A stretch of 64,000 bases of DNA from contig NZ_FNCC01000011.1 in the NCBI RefSeq assembly GCF_900100955.1, forward strand, positions 124,001 to 188,000, written 5' to 3'. Made by a program: the position numbers and the translations under genes. Of this stretch, positions 24,797 through 34,208 are shown piece after piece. Source of the stretch: Lentzea fradiae (GTDB taxonomy: Bacteria > Actinomycetota > Actinomycetes > Mycobacteriales > Pseudonocardiaceae). Below the pieces are notes generated by a model. That model had not been told where the DNA came from and did not search any database. It saw only the letters and a list, made by a program, of their open reading frames with translations. Positions within the stretch are counted from its first letter, which is position 1. Every line of letters starts with the position of its first letter.

Positions 24797-27673
24797 TCAG
24801 GCCAGCGACATCTCGAGCGTCGAACCGGTGCGCGCCTTGCGGACCCGCAGCCGTGTCGGGATGCGTTGCCGCAGCTCCTCGACGTGCGAGACGAGGCCGA
24901 CCACCCGGCCGCCCGCGCGCAGCTCGTCGAGGGTGTTCATGACGATGTCGAGGGTGTCCGAGTCGAGCGTGCCGAAGCCCTCGTCGACGAACAGGGTGTC
25001 GAGCAGCGCGCCGCCGGTCTCGTTCGCCACCACGTCGGCCAGGCCGAGGGCCAGCGACAGCGACGCGAGGAACGACTCGCCGCCCGACAGCGTCTTGGCC
25101 GGTCGCGAGCGGCCCGAGTAGTCGTCCAGCACGTCGAGGCTCAGGCCGCCGCGGGTGCCGCGGGCGCCAGCGGAGTCGGAGTGCACGAAGCTGTAGCGGC
25201 CCTGGCTCATCCGGTGCAGGCGGGCCGACGCGGCGACGGCGACCTCCTCCAGCCGCGCGGCCAGCACGTACGACCGCAGGGTCATCTTCTTCGAGTTCTG
25301 GCCGCGGCCGTTGATCACGTCCGTGAGCCCGTCCAGCTCGGCGTAGGCGGCTTCCAGCGGCTCCAGCGACTTCCACTCGGCCCGCAGGCGCGCGGCCAGC
25401 TCGCTCACCCGCTCCAGGGCCAGGCGGGCGCGGTCGAGGCGGGTCTGCGCGGAGGACGCGGCCGTGCGGGCGGCGGTGTACCGCGCTGTCACCTCGTCCA
25501 GGTCGACCTCGGTGTCCGGGTCGACGTCGGCGAGCTCCTCCAGCGTCGCGAGGGCCGAGGCGCGGGCGCGTTCCCACCTCGCGATCCGGTCGTCCAGCGC
25601 CTCCAGCTTGATCGCGGGGCGGTGCGCGGCCAGGGCGGCGTCCACGTCCGGGAAGCCCGCTTCGGCGGCCAGCGCGACGACGGACGCCTGCTGCTCCTCC
25701 ACGCGGGCCAGTGCGGCGGCACGGGCGTTGCGGCGCTCGTCCAGTTCCACGAGCGCCTTCGCGAGGCGCAGCAGATGGTCGCGGCGGGTCAGGACGTCCT
25801 CGTGCTCGCCGCGTGCCTTGTCCAGGCGGGCGCCGCGTTCCTCCACGACCGCGACGAGCGAGGTGTGCTCGGTGCGCAGGCCGACCAGGTCCTGCTCGAC
25901 CTTGCCCTTCTCCGTCTCGAGGTCGAGCTTCTCGGCTTCGAGGGCGACGAACTCGGTCTGCCGCTGCGACCGGGTGGCGGCCAGCTCCGCCGCCGCGCGG
26001 TACTCGGCCAGCACCACGGCCGGGTCGGCGGAGCCCAGCGCCTCCCAGCACGCCTGGATGCGCAGCTCGGCGGAGTGCGCCGCCCGTTCGGCCTCGGTGC
26101 GGCGGTCGAGGGCGGTCTGCTCGTCGCGGGCCGCCTCCTCCTCGTCCTTCGCGTCGACGCCGCCCAGCATCGGCTGGGCGGGGGCGGGGTGGCTGGGCGA
26201 GCCGCAGACGGCGCACGGCTTGCCGCGCTTGAGGGCAGCGGCCAGCTCGATGGCCATGTTCTCCAGGCGCTGCTGCCGGACCTGCTGCAACACGTCCTTG
26301 GCCTTCTGGTGGACGTCGATGGCCTGGTGCAGCTCGTCCCTGGCGCGCTCCAGCGCTTTCGCCGCGACCGGCAGCGCCTCGGCCGCGTCGGCGCGGACCT
26401 TCAGCGACTCCAGCCGGCCGGACGCCTCCACGGCGGCGTCGAGCTGGGCCCGGCACCGGGCGAGCCGCTCCGGCAGCACCTCCAGCTCGGCGCTCAGCAC
26501 CAGCAGCCGCCGTTCGACCTGGTGGGACGAGTTCTTCAGCACCGACAGCTTGCGCACGTCGACCTGCTGGCGTTCGGCCTCGGCGGCCAGCTCGCCCAGC
26601 CCTCCCGCCTCCTCGCGGTAGCGCTCGGCGTCCTCCCGCAACGCCGACCCCTCGTAGCCCAGTGCCGCCAACGCCTCCGCGGCCTTGGCCTCGTCGCGGA
26701 CGGCGAACTTGAACGTCTCCTGGAGCTTCGCGATCTCGGCGTGCGCGGGCACGACGGGACTCGCCCGGCGGGCCGCGTCACGTTCGGCGAACCAGGACGC
26801 CGAGTCGGCGGCCTCGACCCGTGCCAGCAGGTCGCGGGCCTCACGAACGCGGCGCAGCTGCTCGGCCTGCACGCGCGCCTGGGCCAGCAACGCGTCGGCC
26901 CCGTCGGCCACGCCCGCCGTCTCCTCGGCCAGCACCTCGGCCTCGCGGACGGCGCCGGTCAGCCGGTCCAGCACCGACTCCAGCCAGCCGGGCTCGTCGG
27001 ACGGCTCCTCGGACGCGGCCTCGGCGACGCGGTGCAGCAGCTTCGCCGCGCCCTGACGGCGTTCCTCCAGCACCCGGCCCGCCGCGACCCGCTTGTCGCG
27101 GAACCACTTCTCGACGTCGAGGAAGCGCTCGGTGCCGAAGAGCTTCTCCAGCAGCACCTCGCGTTCGGCCGTGTCCGACCGCAGGAACTTCGCGAACTCC
27201 CCCTGCGGCAGCAGCACGACCTGGAAGAACTGCTCGTACGACATGCCCAGCAGGTCCTCGACCGCGCGCGCCACGTCGTCGATGCGGGTGATGCCCTCTC
27301 CCTCCCAGCCCTCCAGCCAGGTGAGCGAGCACTTCGCGGGCTGCGTGGTAAAGCCGCCGCCGCGCTTCTTCGGCCTGTCGAACTCCGGTGAGCGCACGAT
27401 CCGGAACCGCCGCGACTGCACGGTCAGCTCCAGCTTCACCTCCGTGGGCGTCTCCGGGTCGGCGTACTCGCAGCGCAGCTTCTTCACGTCGCCGCGCGCG
27501 CCGGGGACCCGGCCGAACAGCGCGAACGCCACCGCGTCGAGCAGCGTCGTCTTGCCCGCTCCCGTGTCGCCGTGCAGCAGGAACAACCCGTCCGCGCCCA
27601 GCTCGTCGAAGTCGACCGACTCCGGGTTCGGGTAAGGCCCGAACGCCGTCAGCTCCAAGCGGTGCAGTCTCAT
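24797..27673 (-). CDS. sbcC: Exonuclease SbcC (SMC-like ATPase)
   Basis: This 958-residue protein has Walker A GDTGAGKTTLLDAV at the N-terminus, two long coiled coils meeting at a zinc hook (KPCAVCGSPSHP), and C-terminal signature SGGESFLASLSLALGLA with Walker B LFVDEGFGTLD. With SbcD it forms the nuclease that processes hairpins and blocked DNA ends. The ATG overlaps the sbcD stop codon by 4 bp. Length is normal. Confidence 0.96.
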   Translation of the reverse strand: MRLHRLELTAFGPYPNPESVDFDELGADGLFLLHGDTGAGKTTLLDAVAFALFGRVPGARGDVKKLRCEYADPETPTEVKLELTVQSRRFRIVRSPEFDRPKKRGGGFTTQPAKCSLTWLEGWEGEGITRIDDVARAVEDLLGMSYEQFFQVVLLPQGEFAKFLRSDTAEREVLLEKLFGTERFLDVEKWFRDKRVAAGRVLEERRQGAAKLLHRVAEAASEEPSDEPGWLESVLDRLTGAVREAEVLAEETAGVADGADALLAQARVQAEQLRRVREARDLLARVEAADSASWFAERDAARRASPVVPAHAEIAKLQETFKFAVRDEAKAAEALAALGYEGSALREDAERYREEAGGLGELAAEAERQQVDVRKLSVLKNSSHQVERRLLVLSAELEVLPERLARCRAQLDAAVEASGRLESLKVRADAAEALPVAAKALERARDELHQAIDVHQKAKDVLQQVRQQRLENMAIELAAALKRGKPCAVCGSPSHPAPAQPMLGGVDAKDEEEAARDEQTALDRRTEAERAAHSAELRIQACWEALGSADPAVVLAEYRAAAELAATRSQRQTEFVALEAEKLDLETEKGKVEQDLVGLRTEHTSLVAVVEERGARLDKARGEHEDVLTRRDHLLRLAKALVELDERRNARAAALARVEEQQASVVALAAEAGFPDVDAALAAHRPAIKLEALDDRIARWERARASALATLEELADVDPDTEVDLDEVTARYTAARTAASSAQTRLDRARLALERVSELAARLRAEWKSLEPLEAAYAELDGLTDVINGRGQNSKKMTLRSYVLAARLEEVAVAASARLHRMSQGRYSFVHSDSAGARGTRGGLSLDVLDDYSGRSRPAKTLSGGESFLASLSLALGLADVVANETGGALLDTLFVDEGFGTLDSDTLDIVMNTLDELRAGGRVVGLVSHVEELRQRIPTRLRVRKARTGSTLEMSLA

Positions 27674-28809
27674 TGCTCCTGCTCCCTCGCCACCGATGCG
27701 AACGCCTCGCGCAGCAACGACTTCTCCGCCTCGGTGGGCTCGGACCCGCGCGCGTCCGACACGAAGCAGCACGCCACCTCTTCGTCGGACCGGCCGCGCA
27801 CCCGTTCCGCGTACGTCATGTCGTGCCGCGGCCCCTGCTCCGGCCGCCACTCCACGTGCACCGCGTGCTCGAACCGCTTCTGCAGCTGCCGCAACGCGTC
27901 CATCGGCCGCACCGCGTCCGTGAGCACCACGGACAGGAAGTGGTCTTCCAGCGGCTTGTGCGCCGGGTCCTCCAGCACGTCGGCGAGGGTGCCGGTGATG
28001 GCCGCCAGCCGCCGCGGCACCGGCAGGTCGCGCCGTTCGACGCCGACGAGCCCGCCCTCGTCCAGCTCCACCAGCCACACCGACTTGCGGTGCCGCGCCT
28101 CGGAGAACGAGTACGCCAGCGGGCTGCCCGAGTACCTCAGGTTCTCCGCGAGCGTCTGCGGCCCGTGCAGGTGCCCGAGCGCCACGTAGTCGACGCCGGA
28201 GAACACCTGCATCGACACGTCCTGCACGCCGCCCACCGCGATGGTGCGCTCCGACTCCGACGGCGCCCCGCCCGTGACGAACGCGTGCGCCAGCACCACG
28301 GACCGCGCCTGCCGCGATGCCAGGTCGGCGCGAATCCGCCGCATCGCCTCCGACAGCACGGGCGCGTGGCCCTTGTCCGGCACGCCGAGCGCGTGCCGCG
28401 CCGGCTCCGGTTCGAGGAACGGGATCCCGTACACCGCGACCGGCCCGTGCTCGTCCGCGAGCTCGACCGGCTTGTCCAGCAACGAGATCTGGGTGCGCAG
28501 GTGCAGCCCGCCCGCCGCGGCGAACTCGCCGAACACGCCGATCCGCGCCGCCGAGTCGTGGTTGCCGGGCGTGATCACGATCGTGGCCCCGGCCGCGCGG
28601 ATCCTCATCAGCACCCGCGCGCACAACGACACCGCGTCCGCCGACGGCACCGCCCTGTCGTACAGGTCGCCGGAGATGACCACGACGTCGACCTTCTCGG
28701 AAGACACCAGGTCGGCGAGGCCGCTCAGCACCGACTCCTGCTCGACGAGCAGGTCGCGGCCGTGGAAGGTGCGCCCCACGTGCCAGTCGGAGGTGTGCAG
28801 GATCCGCAT
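27670..28809 (-). CDS. sbcD: Exonuclease SbcD (Mre11-like nuclease)
   Basis: This 379-residue metallophosphoesterase has HTSDWHVGR at the start, SGDLYDR, TPGNHDS, LAHAFV and GHLHGPQ, the five metal-binding motifs of Mre11/SbcD. The C-terminal cap domain follows. The ATG beginning MRILHTSDWH is the family-typical start. First gene of the sbcDC operon and divergent from rmuC, another recombination-associated gene. Confidence 0.96.
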   Translation of the reverse strand: MRILHTSDWHVGRTFHGRDLLVEQESVLSGLADLVSSEKVDVVVISGDLYDRAVPSADAVSLCARVLMRIRAAGATIVITPGNHDSAARIGVFGEFAAAGGLHLRTQISLLDKPVELADEHGPVAVYGIPFLEPEPARHALGVPDKGHAPVLSEAMRRIRADLASRQARSVVLAHAFVTGGAPSESERTIAVGGVQDVSMQVFSGVDYVALGHLHGPQTLAENLRYSGSPLAYSFSEARHRKSVWLVELDEGGLVGVERRDLPVPRRLAAITGTLADVLEDPAHKPLEDHFLSVVLTDAVRPMDALRQLQKRFEHAVHVEWRPEQGPRHDMTYAERVRGRSDEEVACCFVSDARGSEPTEAEKSLLREAFASVAREQEQ

Positions 28810-28859
28810 GGCACAACCGTAGAGACGGGGTCCGACAAAACTCCGGGAGGGTTCCCGGC

Positions 28860-29819
28860 GTGTCACCCGATCGAGTTCAACGCCGGTGGGGGAGCATCAT
28901 CGGTGCCGTGACCGCAGTGATCATCACCGCCTCGCTCGTCCTGGTGCTCGTGAGCGCCGGGGCGCTGCTGTTCGTCTGGCGCCTCTACCAGGACAGCGTC
29001 CGCCGCACCGACGAGGCGCTCGCCGCCATCAGCGCCGAACGCGCGCGCTACGACGCCCAACAGGTGGCGTTGCAGCGCTACGAGGTCGCGTTCTCCAGCG
29101 TGTCCGGCCGCGGCGAACTGGGCGAGCAGGTGCTCGTCGAGACAGCGCGCGCCCTCGGCCTGAGGGAAAACCTCCACTACACGTTGCAGACAGACGTGGC
29201 GGGCGGCGGATCGGTCCGTCCGGACATGGTGCTGAACGTCGGCGGCGGCCGTCAGGTGCCGGTCGACTCGAAGATGTCGATGGCCACGTGGGCGGAAGCG
29301 GTCGAAACGGACGATCCGCAAGAACGTCAGGACGCGTTGCGCGTGCACGTCCGCAACATCCGGTCGCGCGCCGCCGAACTGGCGGGCAAGGGCTACCAGC
29401 GCTGGGCCGACGCCATCTACGGCACGATCATGTTCGTCCCCAACGACGGCGCGGTCGTCGCCGCCCTGGACACCGACCCCGAGCTGCTGCGCTGGCTGCT
29501 CGACCGCCGGGTGTTCCTGTGCGGCCCGACGGGCTTCGCGGTGATCGCGTCGGCGGCGATGTTCGCGGTGACCGAACGGGCCCTGGCCGACGACGTCGAG
29601 CAGGTCAGGCTCCAGGCGTCCCGCGCCAACCGGGCCGCCGACTCCGCGATCGAGGCCGTCAACCTCTCCACCACGCACCTGCAGCGCTTCCTCTCGGCCC
29701 GCCGCCGCGAGCTGGACGCCCTGGAGGGCTTCCGGGCGAGCGTGGAACCGCTCACAGAGGCGTCCGCGACCCCGTCACCCCTCCCCCTCGTCCGAAGGGC
29801 TGACGAACAGTCCGCGTAG
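28860..29819 (+). CDS. rmuC: RmuC family DNA recombination protein
   Basis: This 319-residue protein has an N-terminal transmembrane helix (ITASLVLVLVSAGALLFVW), a short coiled coil, and the RmuC nuclease-like core: GELGEQVLVETARALGL, SVRPDMVLNVGGG and VPVDSKMSMATW (PD-(D/E)xK-like). RmuC limits inversions at short repeats. It is shorter than E. coli RmuC but normal for actinobacteria. The GTG start follows GGGAGGG. Confidence 0.88.
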   Translation: MSPDRVQRRWGSIIGAVTAVIITASLVLVLVSAGALLFVWRLYQDSVRRTDEALAAISAERARYDAQQVALQRYEVAFSSVSGRGELGEQVLVETARALGLRENLHYTLQTDVAGGGSVRPDMVLNVGGGRQVPVDSKMSMATWAEAVETDDPQERQDALRVHVRNIRSRAAELAGKGYQRWADAIYGTIMFVPNDGAVVAALDTDPELLRWLLDRRVFLCGPTGFAVIASAAMFAVTERALADDVEQVRLQASRANRAADSAIEAVNLSTTHLQRFLSARRRELDALEGFRASVEPLTEASATPSPLPLVRRADEQSA

Positions 29820-29895
29820 AACGCACGGAGCGTGCCCGCAGGTTGCTTCTGCGTGAGAAACCAGCCGACTCACGAACACCTTTCGGCCGAACGGC

Positions 29896-29901
29896 TACCG
29901 T
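29896..29901 (+). promoter_or_regulatory. -10 box of the DUF6542 gene
   Basis: TACCGT ends seven bases before the GTG at 29909 and no ribosome site is visible, so a leaderless transcript is likely. Confidence 0.4.
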
Positions 29902-29908
29902 GTGCGGC

Positions 29909-30706
29909 GTGAGTGAGTTGCGCGAGCGTTCAGCAGCCTTCGATGACGACGTCGAAGACTACGACGCGGTTCCGTGGAACTACCGGGCCATCTTCGGCGA
30001 GTTCAAGGGAATCCCCTGGTGGGCTGCCATCCTGTGCGCCCTGGTCCCCGCGTTCATCGGCGCGTTCATCGACATCAGCTCCAGCAAGACCGTCGGCTGG
30101 ACGTTCATCGCGGTGTTCTTCGCGGGCGCGCTGGCCGGCATCCTGCTGGTGCAGCGCCGCAGCCTGTTCGCACCGATGGTGCAACCGCCGCTGATCCTGG
30201 CCGCCACGGTGCCCACGCTCGTGCTCCTCACCGGCGGCGTCGCGAAGGGCGGCCTGTCGTCCATGGCGCTGGGCCTGGGCAAGCCGCTGATCGACAGCTT
30301 CCCGGTCATGGCCGTCACGACGGCCGTCACCGTGGCGCTCGGCATCCTCCGCATCGTGACGCAGAAGGACCCGAACCGGCCTTCGCGCGACGAGGTGCGG
30401 GAGGCCAAGGCGGAGATCAAGGAGCGCGGCAAGCCCGCTCGCAAGCCTCGCGAGCCGCGCGAAGGCCGCGAGACCCGTGAGCCCCGCGAGACCCGTGAGC
30501 CGCGGGAGCCCCGGGACTCCGCCGACGAGGACCGGCCGCGACGGCCCCGGCCCGCCTCGGAGCGCGCGGAGCGGGGCGAGGGTGCTTCCGGCCGCCGTCC
30601 CCGGTCCGAGGGTGCGTCCGGGCGCAGGCCCCGGCCGGACGGCGCCGGGCGAGGCGAGCGTCCCGCCGGACAGCGCAGGCCCCGGCCTCCGCGTGACGAC
30701 CGCTGA
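29909..30706 (+). CDS. DUF6542 membrane protein with charged repetitive tail
   Basis: The 265-residue protein has a four-helix membrane domain (PWWAAILCALVPAFIGAFID, TFIAVFFAGALAGILL, PPLILAATVPTLVLL, and a helix near 150-165) of the DUF6542 type. It is followed by about 95 residues very rich in Arg, Pro and Glu with imperfect REPRETREPREP repeats and a duplicated EGASGRRPR. The tail is probably disordered and could bind acidic surfaces or nucleic acid. Function unknown. Confidence 0.8.
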   Translation: MSELRERSAAFDDDVEDYDAVPWNYRAIFGEFKGIPWWAAILCALVPAFIGAFIDISSSKTVGWTFIAVFFAGALAGILLVQRRSLFAPMVQPPLILAATVPTLVLLTGGVAKGGLSSMALGLGKPLIDSFPVMAVTTAVTVALGILRIVTQKDPNRPSRDEVREAKAEIKERGKPARKPREPREGRETREPRETREPREPRDSADEDRPRRPRPASERAERGEGASGRRPRSEGASGRRPRPDGAGRGERPAGQRRPRPPRDDR

Positions 30707-30714
30707 GCATGCGA

Positions 30715-30747
30715 AACGGCCTGACGCGCACCGCGCGTCAGGCCGTT
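30715..30747. terminator. 15-bp perfect hairpin, bidirectional terminator
   Basis: Arms 30715-30729 and 30733-30747 (AACGGCCTGACGCGC and complement) enclose the loop ACC, between the convergent DUF6542 and ispH genes. Confidence 0.85.
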
Positions 30748-30763
30748 CGAAGCAGGTACCGCG

Positions 30764-31708
30764 TCAGCGCACCATGTCCTTGCGCAGCTCACGCGGGAGT
30801 GCGAAGGCGATCTTCTCGTTCGCCGTCGTGATCTCCTCGACCTCGCCGTAGCCCTGCGTCTCCAGGTACTTCAGCAGCTCCATCACCAGCAGGTCCGGCA
30901 CCGAGGCGCCGGACGTGACGCCGACGGTCTCGACGCCGTCGAGCCACGCCGGGTCGACCTCCTTGGCGTAGTCGATGAGGTACGCGGCCTTGGCGCCGTG
31001 CTGCAGCGCGACCTCGACCAGGCGGACGGAGTTGGAGGAGTTCTTCGAGCCGACGACGAGCACCAGGTCGCACGACGGCGCCATCGTCTTCACCGCGGTC
31101 TGGCGGTTCGAGGTGGCGTAGCAGATGTCGTCGGAGGGCGGGTCCTGCAGCTCGGGGAAGCGGTCCTTGAGCTGGCGGACGCGCACCATCGTCTCGTCGA
31201 CCGACAGCGTCGTCTGCGACAGCCAGACCACTTTGTTCGGGTCGCGCACCTCGACGGTCGCGGCGTCCTCGGCGGTGTCGACGAGCTTGACGTGCTCCGG
31301 CGCCTCGCCGGCGGTGCCCTCGACCTCCTCGTGGCCCTCGTGGCCGATCAGGAGGATGTCGTAGTCGTCCTTCGCGAACCGGACGGCTTCCTTGTGGACC
31401 TTCGTCACGAGCGGGCACGTCGCGTCGATGGTGCGCAACGAGCGCTGCTCGGCCTCGGCGTGGACGGCGGGTGAGACGCCGTGCGCCGAGAACACGACGA
31501 GCGCGCCCTCGGGGACCTCGTCGGTCTCGTTGACGAAGATCGCGCCACGATCGGACAGGGTCTCCACGACGTACTTGTTGTGGACGATCTCCTTGCGCAC
31601 GTAGACGGGCGCGCCGTACTTCTCGAGGGCGAGCTCGACCGTCTCGACGGCACGATCAACGCCCGCGCAGTAACCACGCGGCTTCGCCAACAGGACTCGC
31701 TTGGGCAT
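30764..31708 (-). CDS. ispH: 4-hydroxy-3-methylbut-2-enyl diphosphate reductase
   Basis: This 314-residue iron-sulfur enzyme catalyses the last step of the MEP isoprenoid pathway, giving IPP and DMAPP. The three cluster cysteines are in PRGYCAG (Cys 14), DATCPLVTK and DICYATSNRQ. FSAHGVSP and GSKNSSNSVRLVEVA are conserved substrate-binding segments. It is the Rv1110 counterpart and is divergent from an Rv1109c-like gene. Full length. Confidence 0.97.
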   Translation of the reverse strand: MPKRVLLAKPRGYCAGVDRAVETVELALEKYGAPVYVRKEIVHNKYVVETLSDRGAIFVNETDEVPEGALVVFSAHGVSPAVHAEAEQRSLRTIDATCPLVTKVHKEAVRFAKDDYDILLIGHEGHEEVEGTAGEAPEHVKLVDTAEDAATVEVRDPNKVVWLSQTTLSVDETMVRVRQLKDRFPELQDPPSDDICYATSNRQTAVKTMAPSCDLVLVVGSKNSSNSVRLVEVALQHGAKAAYLIDYAKEVDPAWLDGVETVGVTSGASVPDLLVMELLKYLETQGYGEVEEITTANEKIAFALPRELRKDMVR

Positions 31709-31771
31709 GCCTCCAGCCTACCCAGCTCCGTTCCTAGGCATTTCAGACGCGGTTGCGGCAGGCTAGGGGCC

Positions 31772-32320
31772 ATGAAGCCACTGCCACTGGGTGTCCGCGT
31801 CGCCGCCGGCCTCGCCGCGACCGCCCTCGAACAGGCCCGCAAGCTGCCCCAGCAGCTCGCCGGACTCCCGTTGACGGTGGTCAGCGAGGCGATGCAGCTG
31901 TCCATGCGCGTCCAGCAGCAGGTGACCGAGCTCGCGATCAAGGGCGACGACGTCCTCTCCGGACTGCGCCCGGCCGAGGAGGAGCCCGCCTGGGCCACGT
32001 TCGACGAGGACGAGACTCCCGTCACGCCGCCGCGGAAAGTCACGCCCGTCACACCGTCCAGGGAGACCGCGGCGCAGGACACCGTTCAGGAGCCACTCGC
32101 GGACGACCCGTGGGAGGAAGAGGAACGCGCGATCGCGGACGTCCCGGAGTTCATGCCGTCCTACGACGAGCTGACGATCGCCCAGCTGCGCGCCCGCCTG
32201 CGCAACCTCGGCGTCGAGCAGCTGGAGGCACTGCTGCGCCACGAGAAGGCGCACGACGCACGTCCCGAGTTCGTCGGCATGCTGAACCGGCGGATCGCGA
32301 CGGTCAAAGCGCAGTCGTGA
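31772..32320 (+). CDS. Lipid-droplet-associated-type protein (Rv1109c-like)
   Basis: This 182-residue protein has an N-terminal amphipathic helical region (VRVAAGLAATALEQARKLPQ...VVSEAMQLSMRVQQQV), an acidic Pro-rich linker and a C-terminal helix-rich part (LTIAQLRARLRNLGVEQLEALLRHE) like a SAP/Rho-N motif. Actinobacterial homologues are annotated as lipid droplet-associated. Its stop overlaps the xseA start in GTGA, so it is co-expressed with exonuclease VII, as Rv1109c is placed in M. tuberculosis. Confidence 0.8.
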   Translation: MKPLPLGVRVAAGLAATALEQARKLPQQLAGLPLTVVSEAMQLSMRVQQQVTELAIKGDDVLSGLRPAEEEPAWATFDEDETPVTPPRKVTPVTPSRETAAQDTVQEPLADDPWEEEERAIADVPEFMPSYDELTIAQLRARLRNLGVEQLEALLRHEKAHDARPEFVGMLNRRIATVKAQS

Positions 32321-33579
32321 CGGACGCGAAATCCACGCCGGAGAACCCGTGGCCGGTGCGGACGGTCGCGCGCAAGCTGCTCGACTGGATCAACCGGCTC
32401 GGCGACGTGTGGGTCGAGGGCCAGGTCACGCAGCTCAACGCGCGCAGCTCCACGGCCTTCCTGACCCTGCGCGACCCGAGCGTCGACATGTCGATGTCGA
32501 TCACCTGCGCCGCCTCGATGATCCGGGAGCTGCAGCTCACCGAGGGCAGCAGGGTGATCGTCCACGGCAAGATCAGCTTCTACCCGAACCGGGGCACGCT
32601 GTCGCTGCGGGCGGACGACATCCGCGCGGTCGGCGTCGGCGAGCTGCTGGCGCGCATCGAGCGGCTCCGCAAGCTGCTGCACGCGGAGGGCCTCTTCGAC
32701 CCGCGCCGCAAGCGCAGGCCCCCGTTCCTGCCGAACAAGATCGGGCTGATCACCGGTCGCGCGTCGGCGGCGGAGCGGGACGTGCTGACGAACGCGCGGA
32801 ACCGGTGGCCGGGAGCGCACTTCCGCGTCATCAACGTCGCGGTGCAGGGACCGATGGCGGTAACCCAGGTGATGACGGCCCTGTCCACTCTGGAGCGCGA
32901 CCCGGAGTGCGACGTGATCATCATCGCCCGCGGCGGCGGCAGCGTGGAGGACCTGCTGCCGTTCTCCGACGAGGCGCTGTGCCGGGCCGTCTCGTCCTGC
33001 CGCACGCCGGTGCTGTCCGCGATCGGCCACGAACCGGACACCCCGCTGCTCGACCACGTCGCGGACCTGCGTTGTTCGACGCCCACCGACGCGGGCAAAC
33101 GGGTGGTTCCCGATGTCGCCGAGGAGGGTGAACGGGTTCGGCAGATGCGCGACCGCGGCCGGCGTGCGCTGCACGGCTGGGTCGACCGCGAGCGCAGGCT
33201 GCTCGACTCGCTGCGCTCCCGACCAGTGCTTTCGGACCCGTACGGACCGCTGGAGCGCCGCTCGGAGGAGGTGCGGCGGCTGCGCGAGCAGGGCCGCAGG
33301 GCGGTGACGCAACGACTCGACCGCGAGGACGTCCACCTCTCCGGGACGAAAGCCCGCTTGACGACCCTCGGACCAGCCGCCACGCTGGCGCGCGGATACG
33401 CCGTTGTGCAACTCGTCACACCCGACGGGCCGGACGGCGTGCTGCGGTCTGTGACGGACGCGCCCAGCGGAACACAACTGCGGGTGCGAGTCGTTGACGG
33501 TGCGGTGCGGGCCACGGTGACAAGCCTGGACAAAGGCCCCAGAATCGATTCGGAAGGGGGAGGTACCGATGATGCGTGA
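32317..33579 (+). CDS. xseA: Exodeoxyribonuclease VII large subunit
   Basis: This 420-residue protein has an N-terminal OB fold (VWVEGQVTQLNARSSTAFLTL), the catalytic core with KIGLITGRASAAERDVL, ARGGGSVEDLLPFSDEAL and AIGHEPDTPLLDHVADLR, then a coiled-coil arm and the C-terminal TLARGYAVVQL. With XseB it degrades single-stranded DNA to oligonucleotides. GTG start overlaps the upstream gene by 4 bp. Full length. Confidence 0.96.
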   Translation: MTDAKSTPENPWPVRTVARKLLDWINRLGDVWVEGQVTQLNARSSTAFLTLRDPSVDMSMSITCAASMIRELQLTEGSRVIVHGKISFYPNRGTLSLRADDIRAVGVGELLARIERLRKLLHAEGLFDPRRKRRPPFLPNKIGLITGRASAAERDVLTNARNRWPGAHFRVINVAVQGPMAVTQVMTALSTLERDPECDVIIIARGGGSVEDLLPFSDEALCRAVSSCRTPVLSAIGHEPDTPLLDHVADLRCSTPTDAGKRVVPDVAEEGERVRQMRDRGRRALHGWVDRERRLLDSLRSRPVLSDPYGPLERRSEEVRRLREQGRRAVTQRLDREDVHLSGTKARLTTLGPAATLARGYAVVQLVTPDGPDGVLRSVTDAPSGTQLRVRVVDGAVRATVTSLDKGPRIDSEGGGTDDA

Positions 33580-33913
33580 TGCCGTGTTCCTGCCCCTGGC
33601 CATGGAGGCGGCGGGTTCCTGCGGGTCGGGCCTGCGGACCAAGGTCGAGGCAGCGAACCGGGCCGCGGCGGAGTGCTGGACGGCGATGGTGGGCGACTGC
33701 GACACGCGGGGCCGCCGCACGCTGATCCTGACGTTGCACGACCTGAGCGAGGCCACCGCCGGAACCGTGCAGTACCGGCGCGTCGCGGAGGCCGAGGCGC
33801 TCATCGACGAGGCCGTGCGAGAAGGTGACGGTGAGGAGTTCGCGGAGGCGCTGGTCGGCTACGACCTCGCCGTCGCGACCGTGCTGAGCCGTCTGAGGAG
33901 TTCATCCGCGTGA
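33569..33913 (+). CDS. Small protein of unknown function nested in the xse operon (114 aa)
   Basis: The gene overlaps the end of xseA by 11 bp and the start of xseB by 4 bp, with GGGGGAGG ahead of its ATG, so it is a true member of the operon. The protein is mostly helical and acidic at the C-terminus (EAEALIDEAVREGDGEEFAEALVGYDLA), with three cysteines. I do not recognise a family. In M. tuberculosis xseA and xseB are adjacent without such a gene. A partner or modulator of exonuclease VII is the simplest guess from position only. Confidence 0.7.
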   Translation: MMRDAVFLPLAMEAAGSCGSGLRTKVEAANRAAAECWTAMVGDCDTRGRRTLILTLHDLSEATAGTVQYRRVAEAEALIDEAVREGDGEEFAEALVGYDLAVATVLSRLRSSSA

Positions 33914-34143
33914 GTTCGGAAGCCACCGGTGCGGAGACTGCGCTGGGTTACGAAGCCGCCCGCGACGAGCTGGTCGAGGTCGTCCGCAAGCTGGAGGCCG
34001 GCGGGCTGTCCCTTGAGGACTCGCTGGCGTTGTGGGAACGGGGCGAGGCGCTCGCCAAGACGTGTGAGCAGCATCTCGCCGGTGCGCGCGAGCGAATCGA
34101 TGCAGCTCTCGCAGTCGTCGAGGAGGACGTTTCGCAGGCGTGA
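33910..34143 (+). CDS. xseB: Exodeoxyribonuclease VII small subunit
   Basis: This 77-residue helical protein has the family core LGYEAARDELVEVVRKLEAGGLSLEDSLALWERGEALAKTCEQ, split here for length. It forms the multi-copy coat on the XseA coiled coil. The GTG start overlaps the previous gene in GTGA. Confidence 0.94.
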   Translation: MSSEATGAETALGYEAARDELVEVVRKLEAGGLSLEDSLALWERGEALAKTCEQHLAGARERIDAALAVVEEDVSQA

Positions 34144-34208
34144 TCCCGTGCAAGGATTCAGCTGCCGATCAAAATCCGGCACGCTGAGTAGTCGCATGGA
34201 GGCGCGCA

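Noticed and set aside
24299..27391. Open frame of more than 1000 codons on the + strand opposite sbcC
   Set aside because: It is the complement of the strongly supported SbcC frame; its product is Leu/Gly/Arg/Gln-rich without any domain, as expected from high-GC antisense frames.
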